Source of the DNA: Owenia fusiformis
Lineage: Eukaryota; Annelida; Polychaeta; Sabellida; Oweniidae
Length of the DNA stretch: 64,000 nt
Reading direction: 5' to 3'
Assembly (NCBI GenBank): GCA_903813345.2
Contig: CAIIXF020000003.1
Coordinates: 304,730-368,729 of the forward strand
Shown here: piece after piece, positions 32,207 to 43,914 of the stretch
How the letters are laid out: each line of letters opens with the position of its first letter
Numbering within the stretch: the stretch's first letter is position 1
Made by a program: the position numbers and the translations under genes
The notes under the pieces: model-generated
Database searches by the model: none
What the model was told of the DNA's origin: nothing
Seen by the model: the letters and a program-made list of their open reading frames with translations, nothing else

Positions 32207-34904
32207 ATAATCACGTATCATGCTTATTAACTAGATCAATACAGACTCGATTTCCTTTGCCCACCTTCAACATTGTTATGTAATGACGGGAAACAGTCAC
32301 TGTAATCTTCTGATCAGCCGTTTGTTTTTATTGTAATTAGGAAACTAGTCAATTTTGACTTCGTATTGTTTCAATGAACAAAAAGCACATTAGTTCAGCA
32401 TTTCAAGGAAGGGGGGGGGGGTGTAAACAATTACTGACTGTCAAGTACATGTATCTCTCACGAGGCCCTATTTCCACAACCCTCCACTCATGCATACGCC
32501 TATCATATAATGGATAGGGAAATATATAACATCCCAACAGATACTGTCTTGACCTCCTACCCTTTTACACCGGGTCTCTTCTTGAACCCCTCCCATATTC
32601 TAATGTTTCTAGAAACTGCTCATGTAAACTTTGTAAGGGAATGCAGGGTTTGCTACGGGTGTGACTTGCAATGTATAACTTACTTGTACTTCTATAAGAA
32701 ATAAAAACAAATAAACAAACATAAAAACTTGTGCTCATAATTAATACGGTGATAAGCAACAAAACGTCAAAATAAAATTTTGAAGTTTCAAAAACAGCCA
32801 TGCACTACCCTGCATTTTAGCTGAAATTAAGTTTATTCCAAATAACTTATGTAACGGAATGGAAATGATTCAAAAAATAACAATTCGATGAACATTTCAC
32901 AATGAAGCAAACAAAACCAGATAGTAAAAAATTATTCTAATTTAAACCGACGTAAAACCTCAACCCTAAAGACACTGGTGTCATTTGAAAGACTTATTTC
33001 TTAATCTAATTTCAACAAAACAAATCAAAACCTAAACAGGTTGACGGTCGTTCTAGTTAATAGACCATGCTAACAAAGTTTTTATTTACGGCTTATTTAA
33101 AACATGCAAACGGGTGTATTTACTGAAGGAATATGTAAGGAATCATCGCTGGTAACACCTGAAAAACAACTTCTTAAAATACAAACATAATTCACTGCAC
33201 TGCTGTATACGTCTACCTGCTCTCAAATCTAATAATGAAACGAAAAAAACAATGCATGCCAAACTTTTATCTATTGTAATATTATCTATGGTTATTTCAA
33301 AGTTTTACTCTTGCATCAAGCAACTGTGCCATTTCCCCAGCGGTCCTGTCTTTAACACTTTACTTGAGGCATAAACTTGAACTCCCTGGGCTACATGTAT
33401 AACTTGAAGAACGGCGTATTGTTCTTCAAACTGGACTTGAAATCTCAATTGTCACTGCTTGTGTGTCATACTCATTGGCACCTGCAAAACAGATAATATA
33501 ATAAGAATAACATCATGATGATATCAGATATCATATTTCATTTGGAGCTTTAAATATTAAACAAGGCATAAACATGAAAAATGTCACCACCCGCCATTTG
33601 TTACAGACGCTGAACGCCGTACATAAAAAAGTTGGAGACTTTAACAATATGTGACCACTTATGGTGGTGACATAAAAAGGGGAAGTCCCGTCTAAATAAA
33701 ACTCCTGATTTCAAGTTTTTTGTAAACATACACCATTGCATGTTGATGGTTGGCATGACCTGCAGGTCACGATGACAAATGAATGTTACGTTGTCAATAG
33801 AATATAGCGTTTGACCATCTCTGATCATAAAAATGAGTTGATAGAAATTCAAGTAACATGTATCAAGTTCATTTTATCACGGACTACAACTATTGATTCC
33901 AAATCTGGTTCACTGAACGGTTCAATAATTAGTAGTAAAGCGTATTTTATAGAGTCAGTAGTCTGGTGGCAGTTTAGAAATCCCGCGTTCGAACACTTAG
34001 CACTATAATACTCCTAGATCTTAATATAACAATACGGTTTTTGCAAGTTTAATGTTTTAACAATCTTAACGTTATGCGTGCAGCGCAGCTTAATATGACA
34101 ATCAAAGGAAAGAATAAGAACATGTCTTTTATTTGTTATCTCAGCTCGTACAATATCCCCGTTATAAAACCAAAATACGCTCCTTGGTCATCGCAGAAAT
34201 GGTCTTGCAACAAACCTCTATGTGCCCGCTTGTCTCTGTAACTTAATAAATAAAAATAAAAAATACTAAATATAAAATACGATTCTGAATAAAACTTTAT
34301 AAGAACGTGGTTTGCGTTATTTATTTATTTATTCATTTATACGAACGCGCTCGTCTTTTGAACTGAGTATGGAAATACACCAAGCCAAGTGGCAATTAAT
34401 TAAGTAATAGTAATTATTGTACACGTATTGCTTTCCAAGAATTATTAATAAAAGGTACGTTCCCAAATAAAAAAATAAAAAAAATAGAAGAAGAATCTGG
34501 ACAGAATTCCCACTTCTTGCAGTCGATCAATCCAATAAACAATATCAAGTTTAAAATCAGACAATATGCGCCGGCCGTAAAAGTTTCTGAATTTAATAAC
34601 AAAGTACATGTGACTGTGTAATTATATCCATTGATGTTGTAAACTAGACTACATGTAGGTTCAGGTAGAAACATAAAAAACTGCTATATATCTCTGGTTA
34701 AAGCAAAACAATTAATTTAGTTTTTAATTATCGATCCTCTGTATATTACACGATCGACCAGGAATAATCGCCACTGTACAGTAGCATTCGATTTAGGCGG
34801 CTTTTATTAATTCATGAATTTTGTTCAAGAATATGATTTAAATATAAAAAACATTGAACAATTGCCGGTTGAATTAGACTCACAGTTGCCCTGTCTTAAT
34901 TTTG
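32207..34904. other. Interior of the 8.1-kb element, no gene recognised
   Basis: AT-rich. A G10 tract lies near 32408. A 30-bp word gttggaga-t-taacaatatg with tgaccactt (33631-33660) recurs at the 3' tail of the LINE at 50718. A B-box-like gcgttcgaacac lies near 33987 without a matching A box. Confidence 0.4.
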
Positions 34905-35121
34905 CATTGATCAATGCATTCCTCGATCCACCGATGCACATTGGACGTTGCATCGAGAAATGCGTAGGTCGGCGCATAAAACGTGCCGATCGGTGCATCG
35001 TTAAAATGCGCCGAGATGCATTTCGACGCGCCGATGTTGCATCGATCGTTGCACCGGTCGGTGCGTCGATCGGTGCATCTATCGTCGCACCGAGGTGTGA
35101 TGGCCGCTCTGGTCTGTACTG
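34905..35121 (-). repeat. Right subterminal repeat array and TIR
   Basis: Mirror of the left array: ggtgcatcgatcgttgcacc-type words to about 35095, then the inverted terminal sequence ending TCTGTACTG. Frames open across it on both strands are artefacts. Confidence 0.75.
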
Positions 35122-35318
35122 TAACTTGTTGACCAGCAATTTTATATAGTATATGTATCTGATGTACTCTCGTCTTAATGCTTATAAATGCATTTGAATT
35201 ATCATGTTGTTATATGCAATTTTCTTTATGCATTATTATGTATGTAATATTTACCCAATCTTAGATTCAAATTAGTTGTTCCAGGATAACTTTTTCCACT
35301 TTTTCTTTTGATTTTCAG
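35122..35318 (+). repeat. Right part of the split repeat
   Basis: Continues the 26866-27004 repeat from TAACTTGTTGACCAGC and runs with about 95 percent identity to 56636-56830, up to the acceptor of the C14orf93-like exon. Confidence 0.85.
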
Positions 35319-35606
35319 ACAAGGACCTGGTGATCCTCGGGGATTAAACACCTCACAGATGAAGAGAGAGAAATGTGGAGTTGTGTCACGAATGATATAT
35401 TATCTGATGAGGAATTAGAAGAAAAAAACAATACCATTACGACTGTCCACCTAGGTGGCTTTCAGATAGACTTAACAATATCATCAGAAAATTGGATGAA
35501 TTAAAACTTCAATGTTGCGAGACCCAAAATATAAACGTTTGAGAGGTCCATTTTCTGAGGCACAAAACCTTGGAACATGGAGAAAAATGATGGTTTATTA
35601 AACTAG
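35319..35606 (+). pseudogene. C14orf93-like last exon, broken copy 2
   Basis: Following the same ttgattttcag acceptor as at 14692, the sequence parallels that exon (tgaagagagagaaatgtgga, tatctgatgaggaattaga, ctaggtggctttcagataga, tataaacgtttgagaggtcc, ggtttattaaactag) but has small deletions and frame changes, so no long frame survives. The upstream intron and 3' flank are also homologous to copy 1. The 8.1-kb element inserted about 200 bp upstream. Confidence 0.8.
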
Positions 35607-36858
35607 TACATATTCAAAACAAGAACATGTTTAGTCTCCATCTTTTTGTGGACTTTGTTAAGAGTCTTCAAATTGGTAATGACATTTTGTATGTTGGTAC
35701 CTGGTTTCATTTACATGATCTTTATGTTGTTTTCAGTTTTAGCAGCTATTTTAATGTCACAGAATGATTATTCACCCAACCATGACCTAATATCAATGAA
35801 TGATATATCATTGTAAAGAGGAGACACATGGGGTAATGGTGCATTGAATGAAATCAATACAGTTATCACTGGTTTTGTGCTTTTCTGAGATTACAATCTG
35901 TTGCGTTTTTTTTATACGCACTCTATTATAGATATTGGCATGTATAGGAAATTATTACTATCAAACTACCTTCAAAAAAAATCAATCCAATAAATTACCG
36001 GTGGCAAATATGAGGAGAACAAGGCAAAAATCCATATTTAAACAATCAACTTTTTCTCATCTCTATGTTATATCAGAAATTGTTGATGGGAAACCATTAT
36101 TCAATATATTAAAGATGTAATTGTATTTGTTAGGTTCTGACTGACTAACAAGGAACCTATCTGCCCTATCGGAAGCAAAAAATTGCTCCAAAATCTTTTT
36201 GATTGTGCCAAGATTTCAAGGAATGTGAGTATAATTTGTACCATCTTATATACATTTTCGTGGAGGATCATATGAGTCACACCTGGGGACTACAACATAT
36301 CTGAACCAGCAACAAAGGACTCATCTCTTATTGATCTCATATTTTGTTTGAAAATCAGGATATACATTCCTTTGAAAGTACTAGAGCAAATTTCACAGGG
36401 AGAGAATGTTGACCCCCTTGATTTTGAGACTGAAGACAATTGAACATTCTGAATACCTTATTGTGCTTGAAATGATTATTATTCAGCGATTAAATACTCT
36501 ATATTTACTCATCCATGGATATCCTACTTCATTGATTTACCAAAGCAAAGCTACCCCATGTACACATTTGGTGATTTTTAAGGCTATTAGATGTTTTATC
36601 ATCTCGCTCACAGCTGTTAAAAGCTATGTATAATTTGCCATAGGTTTACTTTATGACGGAGAATAAAAAAAATAGATATAATTAATTCACATATCCAAAT
36701 ATGTCTGTGTGAAGTAAAATACAAATCCAAGGCAATTTATAATATTTTATGGAATATCCGTTTTAAAAAAGCAATTTATTTGATATTTGATTCAATTATC
36801 AGACTGACTTTGTTATAATAGAATTATTTTGAATTTGTGTATTTTTAATGTTTTTTTT
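35607..36858. other. 3' flank of the copy and unassigned sequence
   Basis: 35640-35760 matches the 3' flank of the 12-15 kb gene. Beyond that only short frames without motif (36406-36633). Confidence 0.4.
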
Positions 36859-36930
36859 AGGGAAATCCTTTATGTTAATTTGTATCACGTGATATTTTCA
36901 AGGGAAACCCAAATAATGGCGCGCTAAATC
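36859..36930 (+). repeat. Dispersed repeat, partner at 44165
   Basis: gggaaatcctttatgttaat ... cacgtgatattttc ... gggaaacccaaa matches 44165-44235 at about 85 percent. Confidence 0.7.
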
Positions 36931-37658
36931 TGGCAAGATGTTGTCACACAAGCAGTTGAGAAAGAAGCTAATTCAAACTTTCAGGCAAATATTTTTTATA
37001 AATGGTAATCTACTTACTGCACTCCCGGTTCATTTAGCGAGTTTAAATGCAAAAAATGAATGATGACTATGAAGTTAGTAGAAGTGAAATGAGAGACCTA
37101 AACAGATAAATGGAAGAAATGAAGCTTGATTGGTTTGGACAATCATCCTTTCTTTCATATTATCTCTGGTGTTGAATTATCTTAAGACTTATCTTGTGCT
37201 CGATACCTTTAGCCTATACCCCTTTTATCCATCATGGATGCAAGTATAATTGGTTTTTTTTTATGGCCCTTACTCCAGGAATACTTTAACAGTTATTTCC
37301 GAACGAGGTAAACATTTGGAATGGTCGTGATATTTACAACATGTTCTGTAATCATGAATTCGAATTATTCCAAAACAAGGGAGAAACACTAGCTACATTT
37401 AATGATATGTTTTTACATTATTATTACCGTCTGTTCACTCAGCTGTTCTCTATACACACCTTCCTCAAGAATAGAGACGGAGTGGTGAAGAAAATGAATG
37501 AAGAAAAATGATGAAGTGAAAAGTAAAAAACAGCTAATGTTGACAACTTGAAACCTGATAGATATAATGGTTCCAAGCATTGGCAAGATTATGCCAGACA
37601 TTTCAATTCATTAGCAAACTTGAATGAGTGATTCACAGAAAGTCAGTGCATTGCTAGT
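36931..37658. other. No recognisable gene
   Basis: AT-rich. A minus-strand 62-codon frame at 37413-37601 has no motif. Confidence 0.4.
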
Positions 37659-37934
37659 ATGTCTGGAAGGAAGGTGCTGGAACAACTAGGAGACCATACT
37701 CCAAGTTTTTTCAAAAGCAGTATAGCAGTAGTAACCAAAAATGTGTGAGACATTCGAAGTAAGGAAGAGTTCTTGGATGCATTTAATGAGAATAAGGCTT
37801 ACTTCAATATGAGGGATATAGTGTTGAAGGATGAGCAGCTGGAAATAGCTTATCAATGTTACAACAAAAAGGATACGATTGTCTTCCTTCCTATGGGATA
37901 TGGAAAAACAATGCCTTTTAGCTCAAATTGTTGA
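37659..37934 (+). pseudogene. RecQ-like helicase N-terminal fragment
   Basis: From ATG at 37659 one frame runs 92 codons with a single in-frame TGA (37746). After the TGA it reads SKEEFLDAFNENKAYFNMRD, then IVLKDEQLEIAYQCYNKKDT and IVFLPMGYGKTMPF. 'LK-x-EQ' is the Q-motif region of RecQ helicases and GYGKT is the Walker A loop that binds ATP phosphate (usual form TGxGKS). The frame ends in TGA soon after, and later helicase motifs do not follow. The fragment is the N-terminal complement of the C-terminal exon at 10143 but lies 27 kb away, so these are separate decayed copies of one repeat-borne helicase family. Confidence 0.65.
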
Positions 37935-38599
37935 CTATCTTCATGAATATTGCCAATGTGACTTTGACAAAGAAATTTATTTTACATTGACAAATGACCC
38001 CAAAAGACATGCTATAAATAGTTACAATCAACATATAGTGATAATTAAGTTAGCGACCGGGAGTTCGTGCGAACTCCCAGTCAAAATTTGTCAAAATTTC
38101 CCCGGGGGTCATTTTTAACAGGAATTCATAAATTCAATGATCCATCGCTTGTTCATGTTTTTAGATAGATGGTCCCGTTCGTATCTTTAACATAATATTT
38201 TCTAATTATGCATCGTTGTTCATCTGTACAGCCGTATAGCCCATGTGATCGAATTTAGGCTGTTTGATTGGTTAAGAGTTAGACCGACGCCATATTTATT
38301 ATTTACTAAAAGTTTTGTCGAAGAATTGCGAAGTTTTCTCTAATATCTTTGTAATTAGAACGACCGTAGCTATACAATAAGGTAAGAAAGATATTTGAAC
38401 TTAGAAGCAGTCTGTACGCTCTCGAATTTTATCTCTTTAGCTCATAGATCGTTCGCTATTGAGCTTTCAAGTTCTAGTAAGACAGATTTTTAAATTTTTT
38501 ATTTTTAATTTTGAATTTTTATTTTTATAATTTTATTTTTATAATTTTCATTCTCAATTGTGGCCAATCCATTAAAAATGTACCGGGTATGAATGCGAA
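37935..38599. other. No gene; one perfect hairpin
   Basis: At 38055-38082 an inverted repeat gac-gggagttcg-tg-cgaactccc-gtc forms a strong hairpin, followed by ccccggggg. Otherwise AT-rich and without a gene. Confidence 0.5.
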
Positions 38600-38705
38600 A
38601 TTCTGGGGCGTGATCCTGAAGAAAAAATTCTGGGGTATGGATGCAAAATTTTGAGGGGGATGTGGATGCAAAATTCTGAGGGGGGTATGGATGCAAAATG
38701 CAAAA
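38600..38705. repeat. Tandem repeat, about 28-bp units
   Basis: Four units of ggggtatggatgcaaaattc with tgag variations. Confidence 0.8.
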
Positions 38706-38830
38706 AATCTTGAAGTGAAATTCTCAGGTATTTATTGATTCCAATATTTTTCAGTAATTTTGTCATTTTTGTTCATATGTTTTTCATAGTTTTATATTAA
38801 TATTAGTACTGTAAGTTTAATTAATTTCAG

Positions 38831-39545
38831 TTTTTGAACATGTTTCAATTAAAACAGGTATTATGTGTTGTGGAAAAGGAAAATGATACTATTAAGAGTG
38901 AGACTTTCCACTTAGTACAATTTATATTTAATGTTTTTCCAGAACTCTCTGTGAAGGCAAGTAGATTGCTTTTTCTAGTGCCATCAGTTCTTTGTAGTGA
39001 CAATGCACCAGATCTTAACAACACAATAGAAGTGTACAGTGATGACCTTCCCTTCCCAGAGCTGGCAGCAAGTGAAATAGTAAATTGGAGACAGTTTATA
39101 ACAGAGGAAAAAAATAACAGAGGAAAAATGCTGATACACAAGCAGCTGCTATCAAGGTTCGTAGTTTTTTATTTAAAAATATTTTTATTGGATGGTGATC
39201 CAATGTAATAGACTTCATGTCTGTCTGTCTATCTGCCAACATAAGCTTTCTATCATAGACCCCTATGGAATGTTTCAGTGATTATAAGGCATCATCAAAG
39301 TAACTTATTGTATCCTCTTCAGGTTTGTGACAAGGCCTTTTTCCCCAACACATACACTCTATTACAAATTGGTTGTACTCTACCTGTTGGGAGCTGTGTT
39401 TGTGAACGATCTTTCAGCTCATTACGTAGACTCAATACCTATAATAGGGCAACCATGAGGGAAGAAAGACTTTCCAATCTTGCCATGTTGAACATTCATT
39501 ACGAAAAGCCTATTGACTTAGGTCGAGCCACTGTTTTCGTCAATT
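38831..39545 (+). pseudogene. hAT transposase C-terminal region
   Basis: Two exons, 38831-39156 (acceptor tttcag; about 108 codons, FHLVQFIFNVFPELSVKASR, LPFPELAASEIVNWRQFITE) and 39323-39545 (acceptor cttcag; donor GTAAGT). The second reads VCDKAFFPNTYTLLQIGCTL, then PVGSCVCERSFSSLRRLNTY, MREERLSNLAMLNIHY: the hAT-family dimerisation domain ('CERSFS-x-L-R-x-L-K-x-Y-R/N...RL-x-x-L-x-x-L-x-I') as found in the P52rIPK/ZMYM-like hAT group. The domain mediates transposase oligomerisation. The two exons do not join in phase with the most obvious donor, which suggests a small indel or a different splice site. The catalytic N-terminal part is absent. Confidence 0.7.
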
Positions 39546-39599
39546 GTAAGTACAACCTGTCCCTAATTTGTGCTTTGTGTAGTAATATTATGATAATCA

Positions 39600-39690
39600 A
39601 ACAGTTAATTACTTCAGTATGAATGAAATGTCCCTTGGTGTTCTGGTCTTGGATTGTGATATCAGCTCTTGAATGGTGGGGGGAAGGGGG
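39600..39690 (+). repeat. Dispersed repeat, inverted partner at 55405
   Basis: tgaatgaaatgtcccttggt...tctggtcttggattgtgata matches the reverse complement of about 55405-55490 at 85-90 percent. Confidence 0.7.
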
Positions 39691-39739
39691 TATTAGACAT
39701 TCTTTTCACATTAGATCATGGTTTTGGGATATATGGGGT

Positions 39740-40250
39740 TTGTCTTTAAACTGTCGCAGTCTTATAAGCCTTGATAAAAAATTACAGCTACAACTCATTG
39801 AAACTCACAAACCTGACGTCATAATAGGCTGTGAAACTGACCTGGACAGTACAATAGACAGCAAATGGATATTTAGCCAGTTTATCTAAGCCCACCACCC
39901 TATAGAAAGGATCGTAAAATAGGGGCAGGTGGTGTCCTTATCGCAATTCACAGTGACTTTATCTCAACTGAACACGAAACAACAGCCGATTGTGAAATTG
40001 TATGGACAAAAGCCTCACTATCAAATGGCGATATCTAATTCAGATCATACTATCGAAAACCTTACAACAACCAAGCTGCCCTAGATGAACTAAAAAGACG
40101 ACTCGACAGACCCTCGACAAACTATACGTGAGTGGAAATACGCAACTCAAAAACATTTTCCTATGTGGTGATTTTAACTAACCGGATATAATATTGGAAG
40201 ATGGAACAACACGGACTAATCCACAATACTCTGCTGATGGGAACATGCCG
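39740..40250 (+). pseudogene. LINE endonuclease (APE-type) fragment
   Basis: Frame 1 (to 39889) reads LSLNCRSLISLDKKLQLQLI and then ETHKPDVIIGCETDLDSTID, the start of an apurinic-type endonuclease as in CR1/L2/Jockey-like non-LTR retrotransposons (catalytic E in 'ET-x-L'). Shifted frames continue YRKDRKIGAGGVLIAIHSDF, CEIVWTKASL, YYRKPYNNQAALDELKRRLD, and LKNIFLCGDFN-stop-PDI, the GDFN-x-PDI motif. The domain nicks target DNA to prime reverse transcription. Three or more frame changes and stops make this copy inactive. No RT domain follows directly. Confidence 0.75.
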
Positions 40251-40295
40251 ATGTGACTCTCGGCAAATCAGTACTGTATAATTGTACATACTGCT

Positions 40296-40466
40296 TGCCC
40301 GTAGCAAGCTGTCACCAAGGGGGAGCTTTTGACCATTTTGGCTAAAACTAAAAATCATACAAAAAGTGGTCAAAATTGTGAAAAACTGCATGATTTTGAA
40401 AGAATTTCTGGCAGGGGTTGGGAGGCTTCCGCTCCTTCAGCTCCACCTCTGGTTACAGGGGCAGTA
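40296..40466 (-). mobile_element. Diverged poly-G/C-type MITE
   Basis: Contains, inverted, the inner sequence of the 21645 MITE (gtgaaaaactgcatgatttt, gaaagaatttc). Ends tgcccgtagcaagctg and ctctggttacaggggc are degraded TIRs. Confidence 0.5.
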
Positions 40467-42170
40467 CTGACAGGTCCCCTTCAACTAACTTTAATCTAAT
40501 ATCTTGTATTGATTGTCACTGTTATCCTGGTAAAAGGTATATGGCCATGTTCTTCCAGGGTCAACATCAAGCTCTACTAGGATATCGTCACAGACGTAAG
40601 GGTGGTTAAAGGGAACATTGTCTGTGGAGTTGCTGTTTTATGTAACATATTGTAAAACAAAAGAAGGAAAAGTGCTTTGTTGGAGCGAGAAGAAAAGGTA
40701 ATGCTTGTTAGGGAATGTATGTAATTTAAAATATATTGCAATATAAATCTTTTTATTCATATTCATTAAATGTATCTTTAAATGAAGTTGCTTATGAAAC
40801 TCAACCAGATCATAGACCTTCAAAGTCAAAACACCTTAAAAGAGGAAACATTACAACAGATTAAAGAGACAGCATAGAATCAATCCTTTGCATGGATGTC
40901 CTGCACCAAGTTGTTTCAATCCCATGTTGGTGAGCAGCATTACCAAAGGGGATATGATAGCTAATCTCCACAATACATAAAGAACAGAGTACTAGCTAGG
41001 AGGCTTGAAAAGGTACACTAGTTTGATGATTATCAAATCAGGTCAAATCACTAGTCACACTCTTGACTCATAATCATTATCTGCTAGTCAACCTTTCTAG
41101 CAAAAAGATCATCTGATAAAATCATTAAAACATCACCTTAAATTACATGAGCTTGTACACCATTATGAAATGGACTATGAGTGTGGTGTCTCTAAGGGAG
41201 ATAAAGGCCACATGAACACCCTCCATCAAGGATATGCCCCATTTAAATGCCTGGATAAGAAGACATATTTTTACTTCCGATCTTTGCAAACCCACCAGGT
41301 ATAGTTTTGTTGTTATTTCTTTATATTAAGGATGAATATATGCCTCTTTTGTTTGATAAACTTGTACGCAAGACAAAATTGTGCATTTAGTACATAGGGG
41401 TTATGCATTTGGAGGTTTTGGATACAGGGAATATCCCAAGAGATAAACAAAATATCTTAACGAGGGCCTGTAGCAAACTGCTTTCTCCTGTGCCATTCAA
41501 GAGATATGCCAAATGTGCAACTGTTGCCTTCTAGCTCTGAAAAACTCCCTTCAAAAAAAGTTTGGTGAGCCATTTCTTTACTGATGAGGAACTAATGCTA
41601 CATAGTTTAATTCTAGACCCCCATTTGACCAAACAAATGTTGGAAGGGTGTTGAGTCTAGTTAAGCCAAATTGTGGGACACAAGGAAAAAATTGAAAACA
41701 TACAGAGGGACCTAAGATCGAAAAATAAAATGTAGCATGGACACTCATATTTGTAATTTAAGGGGTCATATACATCTTTCATAACTTAAGTGCATTCAAG
41801 TTTCAAGGATGTAATATAAAGCCAATATATTATTTATATTTGTTTATTCTTGAAAAATCAAATCAAAATATATCCCTTTCACATAAAGATTACATTAAAC
41901 AAATACAGTGTTTAATGCTGTCAAATACATTGCAAGGACTTTTGCACAATGAGATAAAACCAAACAATTATGTCCTGTCAAGTGCTCGCTTCTTGATAGA
42001 TTTTGGAATCAATGACGCATTCAATCCGGTATTGCCAAAAGTCACCAAGTGAAGTTATTGGCTTGACTGAGAGGATAGAGAAATGCAATAGTCGTCAAGG
42101 ATGAGCGATGTAGATTCCAAAGGCACAAGAGGTTTACCAGAAAACAATACTCTCTTCATAGAAAAACATA
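40467..42170. other. Coding-like debris, no gene identified
   Basis: Several short stretches look like old exons: 41105-41300 reads LIKSLKHHLKLHELVHHYEM and GDKGHMNTLHQGYAPFKC; about 41570-41650 reads FFTDEELMLHSLILDPHLTK; 41840-42052 is a 70-codon frame. I cannot assign families. An AG|GTATAG near 41299 could be a splice donor. Probably transposon remnants between two LINE pieces. Confidence 0.3.
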
Positions 42171-42790
42171 TTTTCAAAATGAAAATGTTGACAATTTAAT
42201 CCAAAACAGCAACTCAATTAATGAACTAACTGAACAATTTTCTAAGAGACTTTCACTTATTTTCAATTATTTTCAATAGATCTATTCCTAACAGAACTCT
42301 CAAAATTAATAGTAAAGAGATAAACCTTGGTTTAATGACGACCTGCGTAAGTTAATCAATAAACGTAATAAATTCTACTACAAATTTAAGAGAAATAATA
42401 ATCACCAACATTTTTTGCGGTATAAAGAGTATGCATCACAGGTATTAACCGAAATTGAAACTGCGAAACTTGAACATGAGAAAAGAATCTTTAGTATATT
42501 AGATGCTAAACCAGGTTGGAAAAGTTACTGGTATATTATTAAAAATTTTATTGGAAAATGTAAAAAATACTCATATTCCCGTTATCAATGACATTAATAA
42601 CATTCCAAAAACCCTTAGCATTGACAAAGCAAATATTTTTTAGACCATTTTGTAGAGAAATATCACATTAACGAAGAACTTCCAGAGGTACCCTTTCAAA
42701 GTAGAAAAACAACTTATTAAATAACATACTTGTGACTGAAGATGAAATTATCCAAATTTTAACATGTTTAGATCCCCTTACTGATTATTT
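42171..42790 (+). pseudogene. LINE linker region before the RT domain
   Basis: Reads KPWFNDDLRKLINKRNKFYY, then KFKRNNNHQHFLRYKEYASQ, IETAKLEHEKRIFSIL, GWKSYWYIIKNFIGK and, after a shift, IPVINDINNIPKTLSIDKAN. This is the conserved segment between endonuclease and reverse transcriptase of CR1/L2-like LINEs ('KPWfn-x-x-L-x-x-L-x-x-x-R-x-x-x-y-x-k'). About 42732-42790 (VTEDEIIQILTCLDPLTD) is the usual last block before RT, after which the homology breaks. With the endonuclease fragment 2 kb upstream it may be one LINE interrupted by other sequence, or two copies. Confidence 0.7.
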
Positions 42791-43914
42791 GCAGTATAAT
42801 GATGAACAAGACACTCCAATAATTGTTGGCATACATCTTGTTCCCGGTATAACGATTACAACTCACACCCCAGAAATGAAGACAAACAAACGATTCCTTA
42901 ATGAGGGTTCAGTCATTCAGATACAACTTTTGGAAATCAAGGTTTTTATGTGACAACAGTAGCAACTCAAGATTTATCTGATGCAAGAGACTCCACTGGA
43001 TGTTCTCCATAATATATTAGCCTATTATGGTGTACAATAGCCTATATGGTGTTAAACGTATTTTGCCTTTACATGGTGTTAATTAACATGGAGTAAATAG
43101 AACATGGGGCTTTAAAAACATTGTTCCACTTGTGATGTGTCCTACTGCATTTATTAAACATACAATATTTCTATTTACAGAGTTCTTTTCAACAACATAC
43201 CCCAGGGACATGTATCACATGCCATGCAACAATAAAGATTGATTTAACTTTTATAGCGTGTACCAACTACATACATATACCTAGAAGGTGGTGGGTGTAA
43301 GAGGTCCCATAAGCATACATATAATGCCAAAGGTGAGGTTGTACTTGTCATTGGACAGAGAACCATGAAAATTCTCGATATCATCATCCTTAACAGCTAC
43401 TTTAGCATCTGACCCATATGTGCAGGTGATGGCCAAACTCCTCCTGTGCACACATGTAGCAAGAACCATGAGGATTCCTCAAATCAATGGAGCACCAGGG
43501 TGCCCTTATGGCCTTCAATGAGATAATAACTAGTGATTCACTGATACAATTAATAGCTTTAAATGTACAATTGCGTTTAGTACAGTTTATCAAAAAATGG
43601 TGGTAACTGAAACTCATGATTTTCTGTATTTTATATTCATAGGCTGGTTTTGGTTCTGGTTAGTGGTACTGGTAACATGGTAATACTACAAATATCCAAT
43701 TTTTGAGATTATGGATATGTTAGTTAGATACTAGATTGCCATTTCATTTTAAGGTTGCTATGTACTTTTAATAAAGTTTTATATTTTAAAAACTATCCTT
43801 CATATTTGATTATCTGATTAAAGAAATAAAACAAAATTCTCATAAAACCTACCAGTTACACTAGGAAGGCACAAAAAATGCTAAGCATTAATTGTGCTTG
43901 CATTCCCTTTGATT
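42791..43914. other. No recognisable gene
   Basis: Short frames on both strands without motif; the 42791-42953 frame is an extension of the LINE fragment with unrelated residues. Confidence 0.4.

Larger units (their letters stand above)
27005..35121 (+). mobile_element. 8117-bp TIR element with TA target duplication
   Basis: Ends CAGTACAGA (27005) and TCTGTACTG (35121) form 9-bp perfect TIRs, extended imperfectly (catcacac-c-cggtgcg on both sides). It is flanked by TA on each side, while the related uninserted copy at 56.63 kb reads gatggTAacttgttg with a single TA. The insertion is thus defined to the base. Both ends carry about 200 bp of ggtgcatcgatcg-type subterminal repeats. Inside I find only smaller MITEs and short unassigned frames, no transposase, so it looks non-autonomous or gutted. 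The tnp2-like remnant beside the similar end at 23315 may be the source of its enzyme (inference). Confidence 0.8.

Noticed and set aside
33960-34000. tRNA gene at a B-box-like gcgttcgaacac
   Set aside because: No A box at the right distance and no foldable acceptor stem.
39623-39740. Start of the LINE ORF at 39623
   Set aside because: The first 40 residues belong to the dispersed repeat shared with 55405; endonuclease homology begins only near 39750.
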